Positions 8,163 through 16,262 of a stretch of 41,107 nt of DNA are shown one piece after another. The first letter of the stretch is position 1. Each line of letters opens with the position of its first letter. Source of the DNA: Streptomyces sp. AC550_RSS872. GTDB lineage: Bacteria; Actinomycetota; Actinomycetes; Streptomycetales; Streptomycetaceae. The stretch spans positions 1 to 41,107 of the forward strand of contig NZ_JAGMUL010000122.1 of NCBI RefSeq assembly GCF_019049285.1, given 5' to 3'. A program made the translations under genes and the position numbers. The notes beneath the pieces are model-generated. The model did not search any database and was not told where the DNA came from. It was given only the letters and a program-made list of their open reading frames with translations.

Positions 8163-9119
8163 GTGGACAGCACCGCCACTGATCGCTTGGACATCAGCCG
8201 GTTCGAGGCCTGCCGGAACCGGCTGGCCTCGCTGGCGTACCGGCTGCTGGGCTCCGCCACCGACGCCGAGGACGCCGTGCAGGATGCGTTCTTGCAGTGG
8301 CAGGCCGCCGACCGGCAGCGGATCAAGGTGCCGGAAGCATGGCTGACCAAGGTCGTCACCAACCTGTGCCTCGACCGGCTCCGTTCGGCACAGGTCCGCC
8401 GCGAACGCACCACCGGCGCCTGGCTGCCCGAACCGCTCCTCGACGGCGACCCGATGCTCGGCCCGGCCGACACTTTCGAGCAGCGCGAATCGGTCTCCCT
8501 GGCCGTGCTGACTCTCATGGAGCGCCTGTCACCCCTCGAGCGGGCCGTCTACGTCCTGCGCGAAGCGTTCTCCTACAGCCACGCCGAGATCGCCGAGATC
8601 CTCGACATCACCGAGTCCGCAAGCCAGCAGCACCTCCACCGGGCCCGGCGCCGCATCACCGCCGCGCGCCGTCGCGGCAGCGGCGAAGTGGACCCGGCGA
8701 CCTCCCGCAGGATCGTCGAGGAATTCCTCGCCGCTGCCTCCTCGGGCCGCACCGAACGGCTGGTGGCGCTGCTCACCGACGACGCGACCGCGATCTCCGA
8801 CGGCGCCGGCCTGACCGAGAAGCTGCTGCGGTACGACACGCCCCAGCGCGTCGCCGCCGTCGCACGGGCCGGCTTCAAACCCACCCCCGCGAAACGGCGA
8901 CTTGTCGGCGGCACGCCCGCAATCCACTACGCGCTCGTCAACGGCACCCCCGCCATCCTCACCGTGCTCGGCGACCAGGTCGTCGGCTCAGTGACGTTCG
9001 ACATCACAGGCAGCAGGATCTCGTCCGTGCGCGGTATCGCCGCCCCTACCCGCCTCGCCCGGCTCACCGAAGCCTGGCGGCGGCACGAACCGGACACACC
9101 GCTCATCGCCCAGTGGTGA
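8163..9119 (+). CDS. sigJ: SigJ/ECF41-type RNA polymerase sigma factor with fused SnoaL-like domain
   Basis: An ECF sigma factor of 318 residues. Region 2 is at about 10-80 (LAYRLLGSATDAEDAVQDAF, LTKVVTNLCLDRLRSAQVRR). The linker signature WLPEP at 87-91 is typical of ECF41. Region 4 is at about 115-170 (LSPLERAVYVLREAFSYSHA). The extra domain, about 178-318, resembles SnoaL/NTF2 and in ECF41 proteins acts as a built-in regulator in place of an anti-sigma factor. Two motifs expected there have drifted: DGGGK is DGAGL (213-217), and the NPDKL-like motif near the end is APTRL (294-298). GTG at 8163 has GGGTGG five bases upstream; GTG at 8154 is the alternative. The gene follows the oxidoreductase stop immediately, which implies one transcript. 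Confidence 0.88.
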   Translation: MDSTATDRLDISRFEACRNRLASLAYRLLGSATDAEDAVQDAFLQWQAADRQRIKVPEAWLTKVVTNLCLDRLRSAQVRRERTTGAWLPEPLLDGDPMLGPADTFEQRESVSLAVLTLMERLSPLERAVYVLREAFSYSHAEIAEILDITESASQQHLHRARRRITAARRRGSGEVDPATSRRIVEEFLAAASSGRTERLVALLTDDATAISDGAGLTEKLLRYDTPQRVAAVARAGFKPTPAKRRLVGGTPAIHYALVNGTPAILTVLGDQVVGSVTFDITGSRISSVRGIAAPTRLARLTEAWRRHEPDTPLIAQW

Positions 9120-9158
9120 CCCGACGCCGACCACCGAAAAGTGAGCTGGCTCACACGC

Positions 9159-9185
9159 TGTCACAGCTGCCGATCACGCGGTGTC
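9159..9185 (+). promoter_or_regulatory. Candidate ECF41-type promoter in front of a decayed gene pair
   Basis: TGTCACA at 9159-9165, then exactly 16 bases, then TGTC at 9182-9185. The ECF41 consensus as I recall it is TGTCACA-N16-CGTC, so the -35 is perfect and the -10 differs at one base. It lies 40 bases after the sigJ stop and about 36 bases before an ATG (9221) with the strong ribosome site GGAGGAG. That ATG now leads into a broken oxidoreductase fragment, so the element may be a working promoter without a working gene. Confidence 0.55.
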
Positions 9186-9220
9186 TTGAGGCCGACCCTG
9201 GAAACGGAGGAGCCCCCCAT

Positions 9221-9447
9221 GGCCGAGAGCACTGATGCCGTGGGGCGCCTGCTCACGGAGAGACGCCGACCAGCGTGGACGACGAGCGCATCGTTGCCGC
9301 CGGGGACTCGGCGGCAACGTCGGACCTGCCGTTCCGGATGAGCGCCTTTGTCGCGGGCTGCCTGGGTGCGCACGCCGCCGACTCGGTGCTCGGCCGCGTC
9401 GCCGGTGAGCGGCCCACGTCCATCAGCCTGTCGTTCCCCGCCATGTG
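9221..9447 (+). pseudogene. Truncated, frameshifted copy of an FAD oxidoreductase gene
   Basis: An ATG with GGAGGAG upstream opens a frame reading STDAVGRLLT. After a one-base slip near 9260 the protein continues as TPTSVDDERIVAAGDSAATS (with the FAD motif IVAAGDSAA), then MSAFVAGCLGAHAADSVLGR and VAGERPTSISLSFPA. This is the C-terminal third of the same family as the intact gene at 6944, where the matching part reads NVYACGDSAYA and SCASAGYTGRQAADAIVGRL. The N-terminal FAD and NAD domains are deleted, and the reading ends abruptly at a junction with sigma-factor sequence near 9447. The sequence is diverged from the intact copy, so this is not a recent duplication. Confidence 0.7.
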
Positions 9448-9720
9448 CCTGCGAGATTGCTCGGTTCGGCGGCCGACGCCGAAGACGTCCTCCAGGAGAC
9501 CTGACTGCGCTGGGTCAAGATCGACCTTGGGCAGGTGAGCGACCGGCGGACCTGCCTGGTGCGGATCACGACCCGGCAGGCGCTCAACCGGCTGCGCACC
9601 ATGAAACGCCGTCGGCAGGCGTACGTCGGCCAGTGGCCGCCCGCACCGCTGCTCACCACGCCGGACGTAGCGGACCCCTCCGTCCAGCCGGTCGCCGCGA
9701 GCGTCTATGCCGTGAGCGTC
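9448..9720 (+). pseudogene. Broken SigJ/ECF41-type sigma factor gene with an in-frame stop
   Basis: From 9457 one frame reads LLGSAADAEDVLQET, a stop (TGA at 9502-9504), then LRWVKIDLGQVSDRRTCLVR and ITTRQALNRLRTMKRRRQAY, followed by VGQWPPAPLLTTPDVAD. This is sigma region 2 and the linker of the same class as the intact sigJ; the WLPEPL linker signature has decayed to WPPAPL. Similarity fades after about 9720, so region 4 and the SnoaL-like domain are gone. The N-terminal residues before LLGS are replaced by the oxidoreductase fragment, which points to a deletion that fused the two genes. Confidence 0.75.
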
Positions 9721-9904
9721 GGCCCGGTCGGGGCTTCCCTGTCGGTGCTGGTCGACCTCCTCGGCGCGGTGGGCGGCAGCCCGGCCCTGGCCCGCCCCAC
9801 CCCAGGGACGGGCTGGGCTGCGCCTACTTCGCCATGCTCCTGGGCCTGATCGCCGTCACCCTCGCCCGGCTGGCCCGCTCCCGTTCCCGCCGAACCCGCG
9901 CACG

Positions 9905-9948
9905 GTTGGTGTCAACGCATGAGGCTGACATCCACCGTTGACATCAAC
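9905..9948. promoter_or_regulatory. Pair of GTTG-N4-CAAC palindromes forming a larger inverted repeat
   Basis: GTTGGTGTCAACG at 9905-9917 and CGTTGACATCAAC at 9936-9948 are inverted copies with one mismatch. Each is also a near-palindrome by itself (GTTG-N4-CAAC). Paired palindromes of this kind are typical of operators bound by dimeric regulators. It lies about 240 bp upstream of the first peptidase gene, in sequence with no recognisable gene. The rest of 9721-10185 shows nothing I can name. Confidence 0.35.
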
Positions 9949-10185
9949 GGGTCCCGCCCCCCGACTGGACGGGCACAACAGACGTCACATCAGCGGCACT
10001 CGGGGTGAATTGCCAGCTCAGACAGCCCGTAGCGAAACCGTTGCCGTTCCGCCGGAACTCCCCCACAGCGAGCGCATAGTGTGTGGTGCCGTCCCAACGC
10101 GCCGTGACACGGGCCGGACCAGCGATGGATCGCCGAAGTTCACGGCCACGGCGCCAAGTACCGTCATCCCAGGGGGAGTCAGATC

Positions 10186-11406
10186 ATGCGTTCGATACGG
10201 CCGTCGTTCACCGCTCGTCGGGGGAGGAACACGCGCCGCACCACCTCCCCGCTCCCCGTGGTCGCGATGGCCGCGGCGCTCGCCTTCACCGTCACGGCCT
10301 GCGAGTCGGGCGACGCCGAGGCGGGCGGTGAGGCCACCGCGTCCGCGGCGGCCGGGGGCGAGGGCAAGATCACGATCCCGGACGACATCAAGGACAAGCT
10401 CAAAGAGCACGGGATCGACATCGACAAGTGGAAGGGCGGCGCCTGGAAGCAGTGGGAGAAGGACGACTGGCTCCGCGAGGCCCAGGACTACATCAACCCG
10501 ATCATCGAGGGCCTGTGGGACCCGGACCGCATGAGGGACGCCGAGGATCCGGACCGGGGCGTCGACGACAGCGACCTCTCCGGTGACCAGGGGGTGACCG
10601 ACCCGACGCCGGAGCCCGTGGCCGCCCAGGGCGTGCCGGCCTCGTACCACGCGAACGCGCCCGAGGCAGGCAAGGTCTTCTTCGACTCCCCCGAGGGCAC
10701 GATGGTCTGCTCGGCGACGGTCGTTCAGGACCCGGCCAACCCAGGCAAGTCCAACATGGTCTGGACGGCCGGTCACTGCGTGCACGCCGGCAAGAGCGGC
10801 GGCTGGTACCGCAACATCGCGTTCGTGCCGTCCTACAACGACGCGGGGATGTCGGCCGCGGAGATCAAGAACGCCACGCGGGAACAGGTCGCTCCGTACG
10901 GCGTCTGGTGGGCCGACTGGGCGCAGACCTCGGACCAGTGGATCGCGCAGGGCGGTGCGACAGGCGGGGACGGCGCCTCGTACGACTTCGCCGTGCTGCA
11001 TGTGAAGCCGGAGGAGGGCAGCAACGGCAAGTCCCTGGAGGAGACGGTCGGTTCGGCCCTCCCGGTGGACTTCAACGCGCCCGCCGTCCCCGAGGTGGAC
11101 AGCATCAAGGCGATCGGCTACCCGGCGGCGGCACCGTTCGACGGCCAGAAGCTGTACCAGTGCCAGGACAAGCCGGGTCGGCTGTCGCTCAAGGCGTCGG
11201 ACCCGACGATGTACCGCATCGGCTGCACCATGACCGGCGGTTCGTCCGGTGGTGGCTGGGTCGCGACCGGCTCGGACGGCAAGCCGGCGCTCGTCTCCAA
11301 CACCTCCATCGGCCCGGTGGACTCGGGCTGGCTGGCGGGCCCGCGGCTGGGCAAGGAGGCCAACGGCATCTTCGAGAAGGTGAGCGACAAGTTCGCCGGC
11401 CAGTGA
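10186..11406 (+). CDS. Trypsin-like serine peptidase, predicted lipoprotein (copy 1)
   Basis: A 406-residue exported protein. The basic N-terminus and hydrophobic stretch lead to a lipobox-like FTVTAC with the lipidated cysteine at C39, predicting anchoring on the outer face of the membrane. Residues about 60-120 form a charged helical region (DDIKDKLKEHGIDIDKWKGG) shared with the next gene. The S1-type peptidase domain follows, with His197 in TAGHC, a likely Asp267 in SYDFAVLHV and Ser354 in GGSSGGGW. The start is ATG at 10186 with AGGGGGAG upstream. It stands 284 bp before its paralogue in the same orientation. The substrate is unknown. Confidence 0.85.
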   Translation: MRSIRPSFTARRGRNTRRTTSPLPVVAMAAALAFTVTACESGDAEAGGEATASAAAGGEGKITIPDDIKDKLKEHGIDIDKWKGGAWKQWEKDDWLREAQDYINPIIEGLWDPDRMRDAEDPDRGVDDSDLSGDQGVTDPTPEPVAAQGVPASYHANAPEAGKVFFDSPEGTMVCSATVVQDPANPGKSNMVWTAGHCVHAGKSGGWYRNIAFVPSYNDAGMSAAEIKNATREQVAPYGVWWADWAQTSDQWIAQGGATGGDGASYDFAVLHVKPEEGSNGKSLEETVGSALPVDFNAPAVPEVDSIKAIGYPAAAPFDGQKLYQCQDKPGRLSLKASDPTMYRIGCTMTGGSSGGGWVATGSDGKPALVSNTSIGPVDSGWLAGPRLGKEANGIFEKVSDKFAGQ

Positions 11407-11554
11407 CGTCGGCCGGAAGCCGGAGGCCCGAGGCCGGTGACTGAAAGCTGACGGCAGCGTCGTAGGGACCGGCGGCGGTGGGTCGAGGGAGAAACCTTCA
11501 CCGCCTCACCGCCGTTCGCCCCCAACTCCACGGGCATAGTGGGGTGTCGCGTCC

Positions 11555-11587
11555 GAGGGGTCGACACGAGAGCATGCACGACCCCTC
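11555..11587. repeat. Inverted repeat between the two peptidase genes
   Basis: GAGGGGTCG at 11555-11563 pairs perfectly with CGACCCCTC at 11579-11587 across a 15-base loop. It is about 150 bp after the first peptidase stop and about 100 bp before the second start, and has no T-tract. It could be a terminator for the first gene or an operator for the second. A degenerate direct repeat (CGTTTCGCGACC, CGTTTCGTGACC) follows at about 11603-11635. Confidence 0.4.
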
Positions 11588-11690
11588 CATGACCAGCACC
11601 TGGCGTTTCGCGACCAGTACCGACGTTTCGTGACCGGCGCCTGACTTCAGGCAAGACGGCTCAGCACGCTCCAACGGGGGTTACCGCACC

Positions 11691-12902
11691 ATGCGTTCCG
11701 CACATATGCCCACAGCTCCACGCCGCAGGCGGCGCTCCGCCCTCGCCGCCACCGGCCTCGTCGCCGCCCTCGCGCTCACCGCGACCGCCTGTGGCGGCTC
11801 GGTGGAGGACGCGGCGAACGACCAGGCCGATGCCGCCGCGTCCCAGGCCGCCGACGAGATCGGCGGCGGCAAGATCCAGATTCCGACCGACATCGAGGAC
11901 AAGCTCAAGGAGCACGGCATCGATGTCGACAAGTGGACCAGCGGCGGCTGGCAGGACTGGGACAAGGACAAGTGGCTGAGTGAGGCCAAGGACTTCGTCA
12001 ATCCGGTGATCGAGGGCCTGTGGAAGCCCGACCGGATGCAGTCCGCCAAGGAGGCCAACAAGACGATCACCACGCAGGACGCCTCCGCCGACCAGGGCGT
12101 GAGCGACCCGGAGCCCGCCCCCGTGCAGGCCACGGCCGAGAAGACGCCGTACCACGACAACGCGGCCCCGGTCGGCAAGGTCTTCTTCGACTCCCCCGAC
12201 GGCCCGGCCGTCTGCTCCGGCACGGTGATCAAGGACGTCAACCATCCCGGCAAGTCCAACCTGGTCTGGACGGCCGGCCACTGTGTGCACGCCGGTGGCG
12301 ACGGCGGCTGGTACCGCAACATCGTCTTCGTCCCGGCCTACAACGACCTCGGCAAGTCCGCGGCACAGCTGAGCAACGCCAACGCCACCGAGATCGCCCC
12401 GTACGGCAACTGGTGGGCGGACTGGGTCTCGACCTCCAACGAGTGGATCAAGGGCGGTTCGCAGACCGGCGGTGCGGGTGCCGCGTACGACTACTCCGTA
12501 CTGCATGTGAAGCCGGAGCAGGGTTCCAAGTCGCTCGAGGAGACGGTCGGCGCCGCCCTCGACGTGGACTTCTCGGCGCCGTCGGCGACCGAGGCCGGCA
12601 CGATGGGCGCCTGGGGCTACCCGGCGGCGCCGCCGTACAACGGCCTGCGGATGTTCAAGTGCCTCGACCAGCCGGGCCGGTTCTCGCTCAGCACCACCCT
12701 GCCGACCATGTACCGCATCGGCTGCACCATGACCGGCGGTTCGTCGGGCGGCGGCTGGTTCCGGGTGGTGGACGGCGAGACCAAGCTGGTGTCGAACACG
12801 TCGATCGGCCCTGAGGACAACACCTGGCTCGCGGGCCCGCAGCTGGGAGCGGGCGCCGAGTCGGTGTACCAGTACATGAGCAAGACATACGGCGGTCGCT
12901 GA
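11691..12902 (+). CDS. Trypsin-like serine peptidase, predicted lipoprotein (copy 2)
   Basis: A 403-residue paralogue of the preceding gene. It has an Arg-rich N-terminus, a hydrophobic stretch and the lipobox LTATAC with C34. The shared helical segment (DIEDKLKEHGIDVDKW) follows, then the S1 peptidase domain with TAGHC, the Asp motif AYDYSVLHV and the Ser motif GGSSGGGW, so the catalytic triad appears complete. The two proteins agree closely across the peptidase domain and differ most in the signal and linker regions, as expected of an older tandem duplication. The start is ATG at 11691; ATG at 11706 is possible. Transcription ends at the strong hairpin at 12918-12961, shared with the convergent hflX. 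Confidence 0.85.
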   Translation: MRSAHMPTAPRRRRRSALAATGLVAALALTATACGGSVEDAANDQADAAASQAADEIGGGKIQIPTDIEDKLKEHGIDVDKWTSGGWQDWDKDKWLSEAKDFVNPVIEGLWKPDRMQSAKEANKTITTQDASADQGVSDPEPAPVQATAEKTPYHDNAAPVGKVFFDSPDGPAVCSGTVIKDVNHPGKSNLVWTAGHCVHAGGDGGWYRNIVFVPAYNDLGKSAAQLSNANATEIAPYGNWWADWVSTSNEWIKGGSQTGGAGAAYDYSVLHVKPEQGSKSLEETVGAALDVDFSAPSATEAGTMGAWGYPAAPPYNGLRMFKCLDQPGRFSLSTTLPTMYRIGCTMTGGSSGGGWFRVVDGETKLVSNTSIGPEDNTWLAGPQLGAGAESVYQYMSKTYGGR

Positions 12903-12917
12903 CACAGGCACATACGA

Positions 12918-12961
12918 AAGGCCCGCCCCCTGCGACTTCCGTTCCAGCGGGGGCGGGCCTT
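12918..12961. terminator. Bidirectional terminator between the peptidase gene and hflX
   Basis: A perfect 13-bp stem: AAGGCCCGCCCCC at 12918-12930 pairs with GGGGGCGGGCCTT at 12949-12961 across an 18-base loop. It lies 15 bases after one stop and 20 bases before the other in a convergent gap. The A and T bases at the stem ends give a short U-run in both directions. Confidence 0.85.
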
Positions 12962-12981
12962 CGGCGTATCTACGGCATGGC

Positions 12982-14475
12982 TCAGGCGGTCGCCGTCGGA
13001 ACGTACGGCGTGAGATCCGCCGCCAGTTCCTCGTGCACCCGCACCTTGAGCAGCGTGCCCTCCGGGGTGTGCTCCTCGGAGATCACCTCGCCCTCGGTGT
13101 GGGCGCGGGCCACCAGCTTGCCGTGGGTGTACGGCACGAGCGCCTCGATCTCGACGGACGGGCGGGGCAGCTCGTTGTCGATCAGCGCGAGCAGCTCTTC
13201 GATGCCCTGGCCGGTGCGTGCCGAGACCGCGATGGAGCGCTTCTCGATCCGCATCAGCCGCTGGAGGGTCAGCGGGTCGGCCGCGTCCGCCTTGTTGATC
13301 ACGACGATTTCCGGTACGTCGGTCGCCCCGACGTCCCTGACCACCTCGCGTACGGCGGCCAGCTGCTCCTCCGGGTTCGGATGCGAGCCGTCCACCACGT
13401 GCAGGATCAGGTCGGACTCCCCGACCTCCTCCATGGTGGAGCGAAACGCCTCGACCAGGTGGTGCGGCAGGTGCCGTACGAAACCGACCGTGTCGGCCAG
13501 CGTGTACAGCCGTCCGCCCGGGGTCTCGGCCCGGCGCACTGTCGGGTCGAGGGTCGCGAACAGGGCGTTCTCGACCAGGACGCCCGCGCCCGTGAGGCGG
13601 TTGAGCAGGGAGGACTTGCCGGCGTTGGTGTAGCCGGCGATGGCGACCGAGGGCACCTTGTGGCGCTTGCGCTCCTGGCGCTTGATCTCGCGGCCGGTCT
13701 TCATCTCCGCGATCTCCCGGCGCATCTTCGCCATCTTCTCGCGGATCCGACGCCGGTCCGTCTCGATCTTGGTCTCACCGGGACCACGGGTGGCGAGGCC
13801 GCCGCCCTTGCCGCCGCCCATCTGCCGGGACAGCGACTGACCCCAGCCGCGCAGCCTCGGCAGCATGTACTGCATCTGCGCGAGCGCGACCTGCGCCTTG
13901 CCCTCTCGGGACTTGGCGTGTTGGGCGAAGATGTCGAGGATCAGGGCCGTACGGTCGATGACCTTGACCTTGACGACGTCTTCGAGGTGGATGAGCTGGC
14001 CCGGGCTGAGCTCACCGTCGCAGATGACGGTGTCGGCGCCGGTCTCCAGCACGATGTCCCGCAGCTCGTCCGCCTTGCCGGAGCCGATGTAGGTGGCCGC
14101 GTCGGGCTTGTCACGGCGCTGGATCACGCCGTCGAGCACGATCGCGCCCGCGGTCTCCGCGAGGGCGGCGAGCTCCGCGAGGGAGTTGTCCGCGTCCTGC
14201 ACGGTTCCCGAGGTCCAGACGCCGACGAGCACGACCCGCTCCAGACGGAGCTGGCGGTACTCGACCTCGGTGACGTCCTCGAGCTCGGTGGAGAGGCCCG
14301 CCACGCGGCGCAGAGCCGCACGCTCGGAGCGGTCGAACTGGTCGCCGTCCCGCTCTCCGTCGATCTCGTGGCTCCAGGCGACGTCCTCTTCCATCAGGGC
14401 ATCGGCCCGAAGACCTTCGGGATAGGTGTGCGCGAAGCGCTGCGTGTCCTGGGAAGGGGAAGAAGAGGAGGTCAT
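12982..14475 (-). CDS. hflX: Ribosome-associated GTPase HflX
   Basis: A 497-residue protein. HflX binds and splits stalled or hibernating 70S ribosomes, using GTP. The N-terminal HflX domain includes LVGVWTSGTVQDAD and AATYIGSGKADELRD. A Gly-rich linker with RQMGGGKGGGLATRGPGE and a Lys/Arg-rich coiled coil follow. The G domain then shows G1 GYTNAGKSS, G3 DTVGF and G4 NKAD. The length is slightly above E. coli HflX because of an N-terminal extension. The start is ATG at 14475 with AAGGA six bases upstream. It has its own transcript, ending at the shared terminator at 12918-12961. Confidence 0.95.
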   Translation of the reverse strand: MTSSSSPSQDTQRFAHTYPEGLRADALMEEDVAWSHEIDGERDGDQFDRSERAALRRVAGLSTELEDVTEVEYRQLRLERVVLVGVWTSGTVQDADNSLAELAALAETAGAIVLDGVIQRRDKPDAATYIGSGKADELRDIVLETGADTVICDGELSPGQLIHLEDVVKVKVIDRTALILDIFAQHAKSREGKAQVALAQMQYMLPRLRGWGQSLSRQMGGGKGGGLATRGPGETKIETDRRRIREKMAKMRREIAEMKTGREIKRQERKRHKVPSVAIAGYTNAGKSSLLNRLTGAGVLVENALFATLDPTVRRAETPGGRLYTLADTVGFVRHLPHHLVEAFRSTMEEVGESDLILHVVDGSHPNPEEQLAAVREVVRDVGATDVPEIVVINKADAADPLTLQRLMRIEKRSIAVSARTGQGIEELLALIDNELPRPSVEIEALVPYTHGKLVARAHTEGEVISEEHTPEGTLLKVRVHEELAADLTPYVPTATA

Positions 14476-14611
14476 TGGGTCCTTACGTCGATGGGGAATC
14501 CGTTTGCGGCGACGGTGGCAGTGGCTCTGGCGCTTCGGAGCTGGTCCGTAGCGCCCGGAAACTGTCCGTCACTAGCCACAACGCACGAGTACCCCGGGAG
14601 ATTCCCGCGCA

Positions 14612-14649
14612 CCGTGCCGTGCCGACCTGAAGATGTTCGCACGGCACGG
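14612..14649 (-). terminator. Hairpin after the M1 peptidase gene
   Basis: A perfect 11-bp stem: CCGTGCCGTGC at 14612-14622 pairs with GCACGGCACGG at 14639-14649. It begins about 18 bases downstream of the peptidase stop on the minus strand. No U-tract follows, which is common for Streptomyces terminators. It lies within the 190-bp gap before hflX. Confidence 0.6.
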
Positions 14650-14666
14650 CCCGTCTCGTCACCGCC

Positions 14667-16262
14667 TTATTCGCCGGTCGCCTTCTTCCCGGCGGCCGTC
14701 TTGGCGGCGGCCTTCTTCTCAGGCGCCTTCCCGGTCGCCTTCTTCCCGGCCGGCTTCGTCGGGTCCGCCGACTTCCACTCCGGCTGACCGGGCATCGGCG
14801 GGGTCTTCTCGCCGTACAGCCAGGCGTGCATGAACCCGTCGAGGTGGCGGCCGGAGATGTCCTCCGCGAGCGCGACGAAGTCCGCGGTCGTGGCGGAACG
14901 GTCCTTGTAGCGCTTCACCCACGCGCGTTCCAGGCGCTCGAACGCCGGGGCGCCGATCTCCTGGCGGAGGGCGTACAGGACCAGGGACGCGCCGTCGTAG
15001 ACGTTCGGCCGGAAGATCCCGTTCTTCTTGCCGGCGGCGGCCGCCTTGGGCGCCGCGGGAGGTCCGCCGGCCGCACGCCAGCGGTCGGAGGCGGCGTACG
15101 CGGCCTTCATCCGGGCCTCCATGGGCCTGCCCGCCTTCTCCGCGGCGTACAGGGTCTCGTACCAGGTGGCGTGTCCCTCGCTGAGCCACAGGTCGGACCA
15201 CGCGCGCGGGCTGACGCTGTCGCCGAACCACTGGTGCGCCAGCTCATGCACCATGATCGACTCGATGTACCACTTCGGGAAGGCGGACTCGGTGAAGAGG
15301 TCTCGCTCGAAGAGCGAGAGCGTCTGCGTCTCGAGTTCGAACCCGGTGGCGGCATCGGCCATGAGCAGGCCGTACGTCTCGAAGGGGTACCGTCCGACCT
15401 TGCTCTCCATCCAGGAGATCTGGGCCGGGGTCTTCTTCAGCCACGGCTCGAGCTGCTTGCGGTCCTTGGCGGGCACGACGTCCCGGAGGGGCAGCCCGTG
15501 CGGCCCGGTGCGGTGCACGACCTCGGAGCGGCCGATGGACACCTGGGCGAGCTCGGTGGCCATGGGGTGCCGAGTGCGGTACGTCCAGGTCGTCGAGCCG
15601 CCCGCGCGGTCCACGTCGGTCGGCAGGCCGTTGGCGACGGCGGTGTAGCCGTTGGGCGCGGTGACCCGGATGGTGAACATCGCCTTGTCGGAGGGGTGGT
15701 CGTTGCAGGGGAACACGACATGGGCGGCGTCGGCCTGGTTGGCCATGGCGAGGCCGTCCGTGGTCCGCACCCAGCCGCCCTCCCGGGTCTTGCCGTACAC
15801 GGGATCGCTGGTGTGCCGCACGGTGATCCGCGTCCAGCTGCCGTCGGCCAACGGCTCCTCGGGCGTGACGACCAGGTCCTCACCGGCGCTGCGGAAGGTC
15901 GCGGGCGTCCCGTCGACCTCGACGGACTCGACCTTGCCGTGGGCGAAGTCCAGGTTGACGCGGTCCAGGTCCTTCGTCGTCCAGGCGTCGATCGTGGTGA
16001 CGGCCTGGAGGGGTTTGCTGTTCGTGCCGGGGTAGGTGAAGGAGAGGTCGTACGAGGCCACGTCGTAGCCGGGGTTGCCCAGGTGCGGGAAGAGGCGGTC
16101 GCCGACGCCCAGAGGTTCGGCCGGAGCGCTCGCGGCGAGGAGGCCGAGGGAGGCGGTGAGGGCGACCAGGGCGGACGCCTGGGCCCGTCGACGGGTTCCA
16201 GGACGGGTACGAGGAGCGCCAGGGACTGGTCGCCGAGCCTCGGTGCGGGGGGTGAGCAGCAT
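14667..16262 (-). CDS. Secreted M1-family zinc metallopeptidase
   Basis: A 531-residue protein. An Arg-rich N-terminus, a hydrophobic stretch (SALVALTASLGLLAASAPAE) and an Ala-rich cleavage region predict export. The M1 zinc site is complete: HELAH at 339-343 with the third ligand E362 in LWLSEGHATWYE. An aminopeptidase N-like beta domain precedes it. The length is short compared with full aminopeptidase N (about 850), so only the first two domains are present. The last 29 residues are a Lys/Ala repeat tail (KPAGKKATGKAPEKKAAAKT), odd for a secreted enzyme and more like DNA- or wall-polymer-binding tails. The start ATG at 16262 has only a weak ribosome site. It lies 104 bp downstream of the RelA/SpoT homologue. 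Confidence 0.88.
   Translation of the reverse strand: MLLTPRTEARRPVPGAPRTRPGTRRRAQASALVALTASLGLLAASAPAEPLGVGDRLFPHLGNPGYDVASYDLSFTYPGTNSKPLQAVTTIDAWTTKDLDRVNLDFAHGKVESVEVDGTPATFRSAGEDLVVTPEEPLADGSWTRITVRHTSDPVYGKTREGGWVRTTDGLAMANQADAAHVVFPCNDHPSDKAMFTIRVTAPNGYTAVANGLPTDVDRAGGSTTWTYRTRHPMATELAQVSIGRSEVVHRTGPHGLPLRDVVPAKDRKQLEPWLKKTPAQISWMESKVGRYPFETYGLLMADAATGFELETQTLSLFERDLFTESAFPKWYIESIMVHELAHQWFGDSVSPRAWSDLWLSEGHATWYETLYAAEKAGRPMEARMKAAYAASDRWRAAGGPPAAPKAAAAGKKNGIFRPNVYDGASLVLYALRQEIGAPAFERLERAWVKRYKDRSATTADFVALAEDISGRHLDGFMHAWLYGEKTPPMPGQPEWKSADPTKPAGKKATGKAPEKKAAAKTAAGKKATGE

Noticed and set aside
9721..9940. A hydrophobic frame (AYFAMLLGLIAVTLARLARS) as a small membrane protein
   Set aside because: It is short, has no start with a ribosome site and continues from degraded sequence; not supported as a gene.
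13033..14787. A 584-codon open frame on the plus strand
   Set aside because: It is antisense to hflX and has no recognisable domain.
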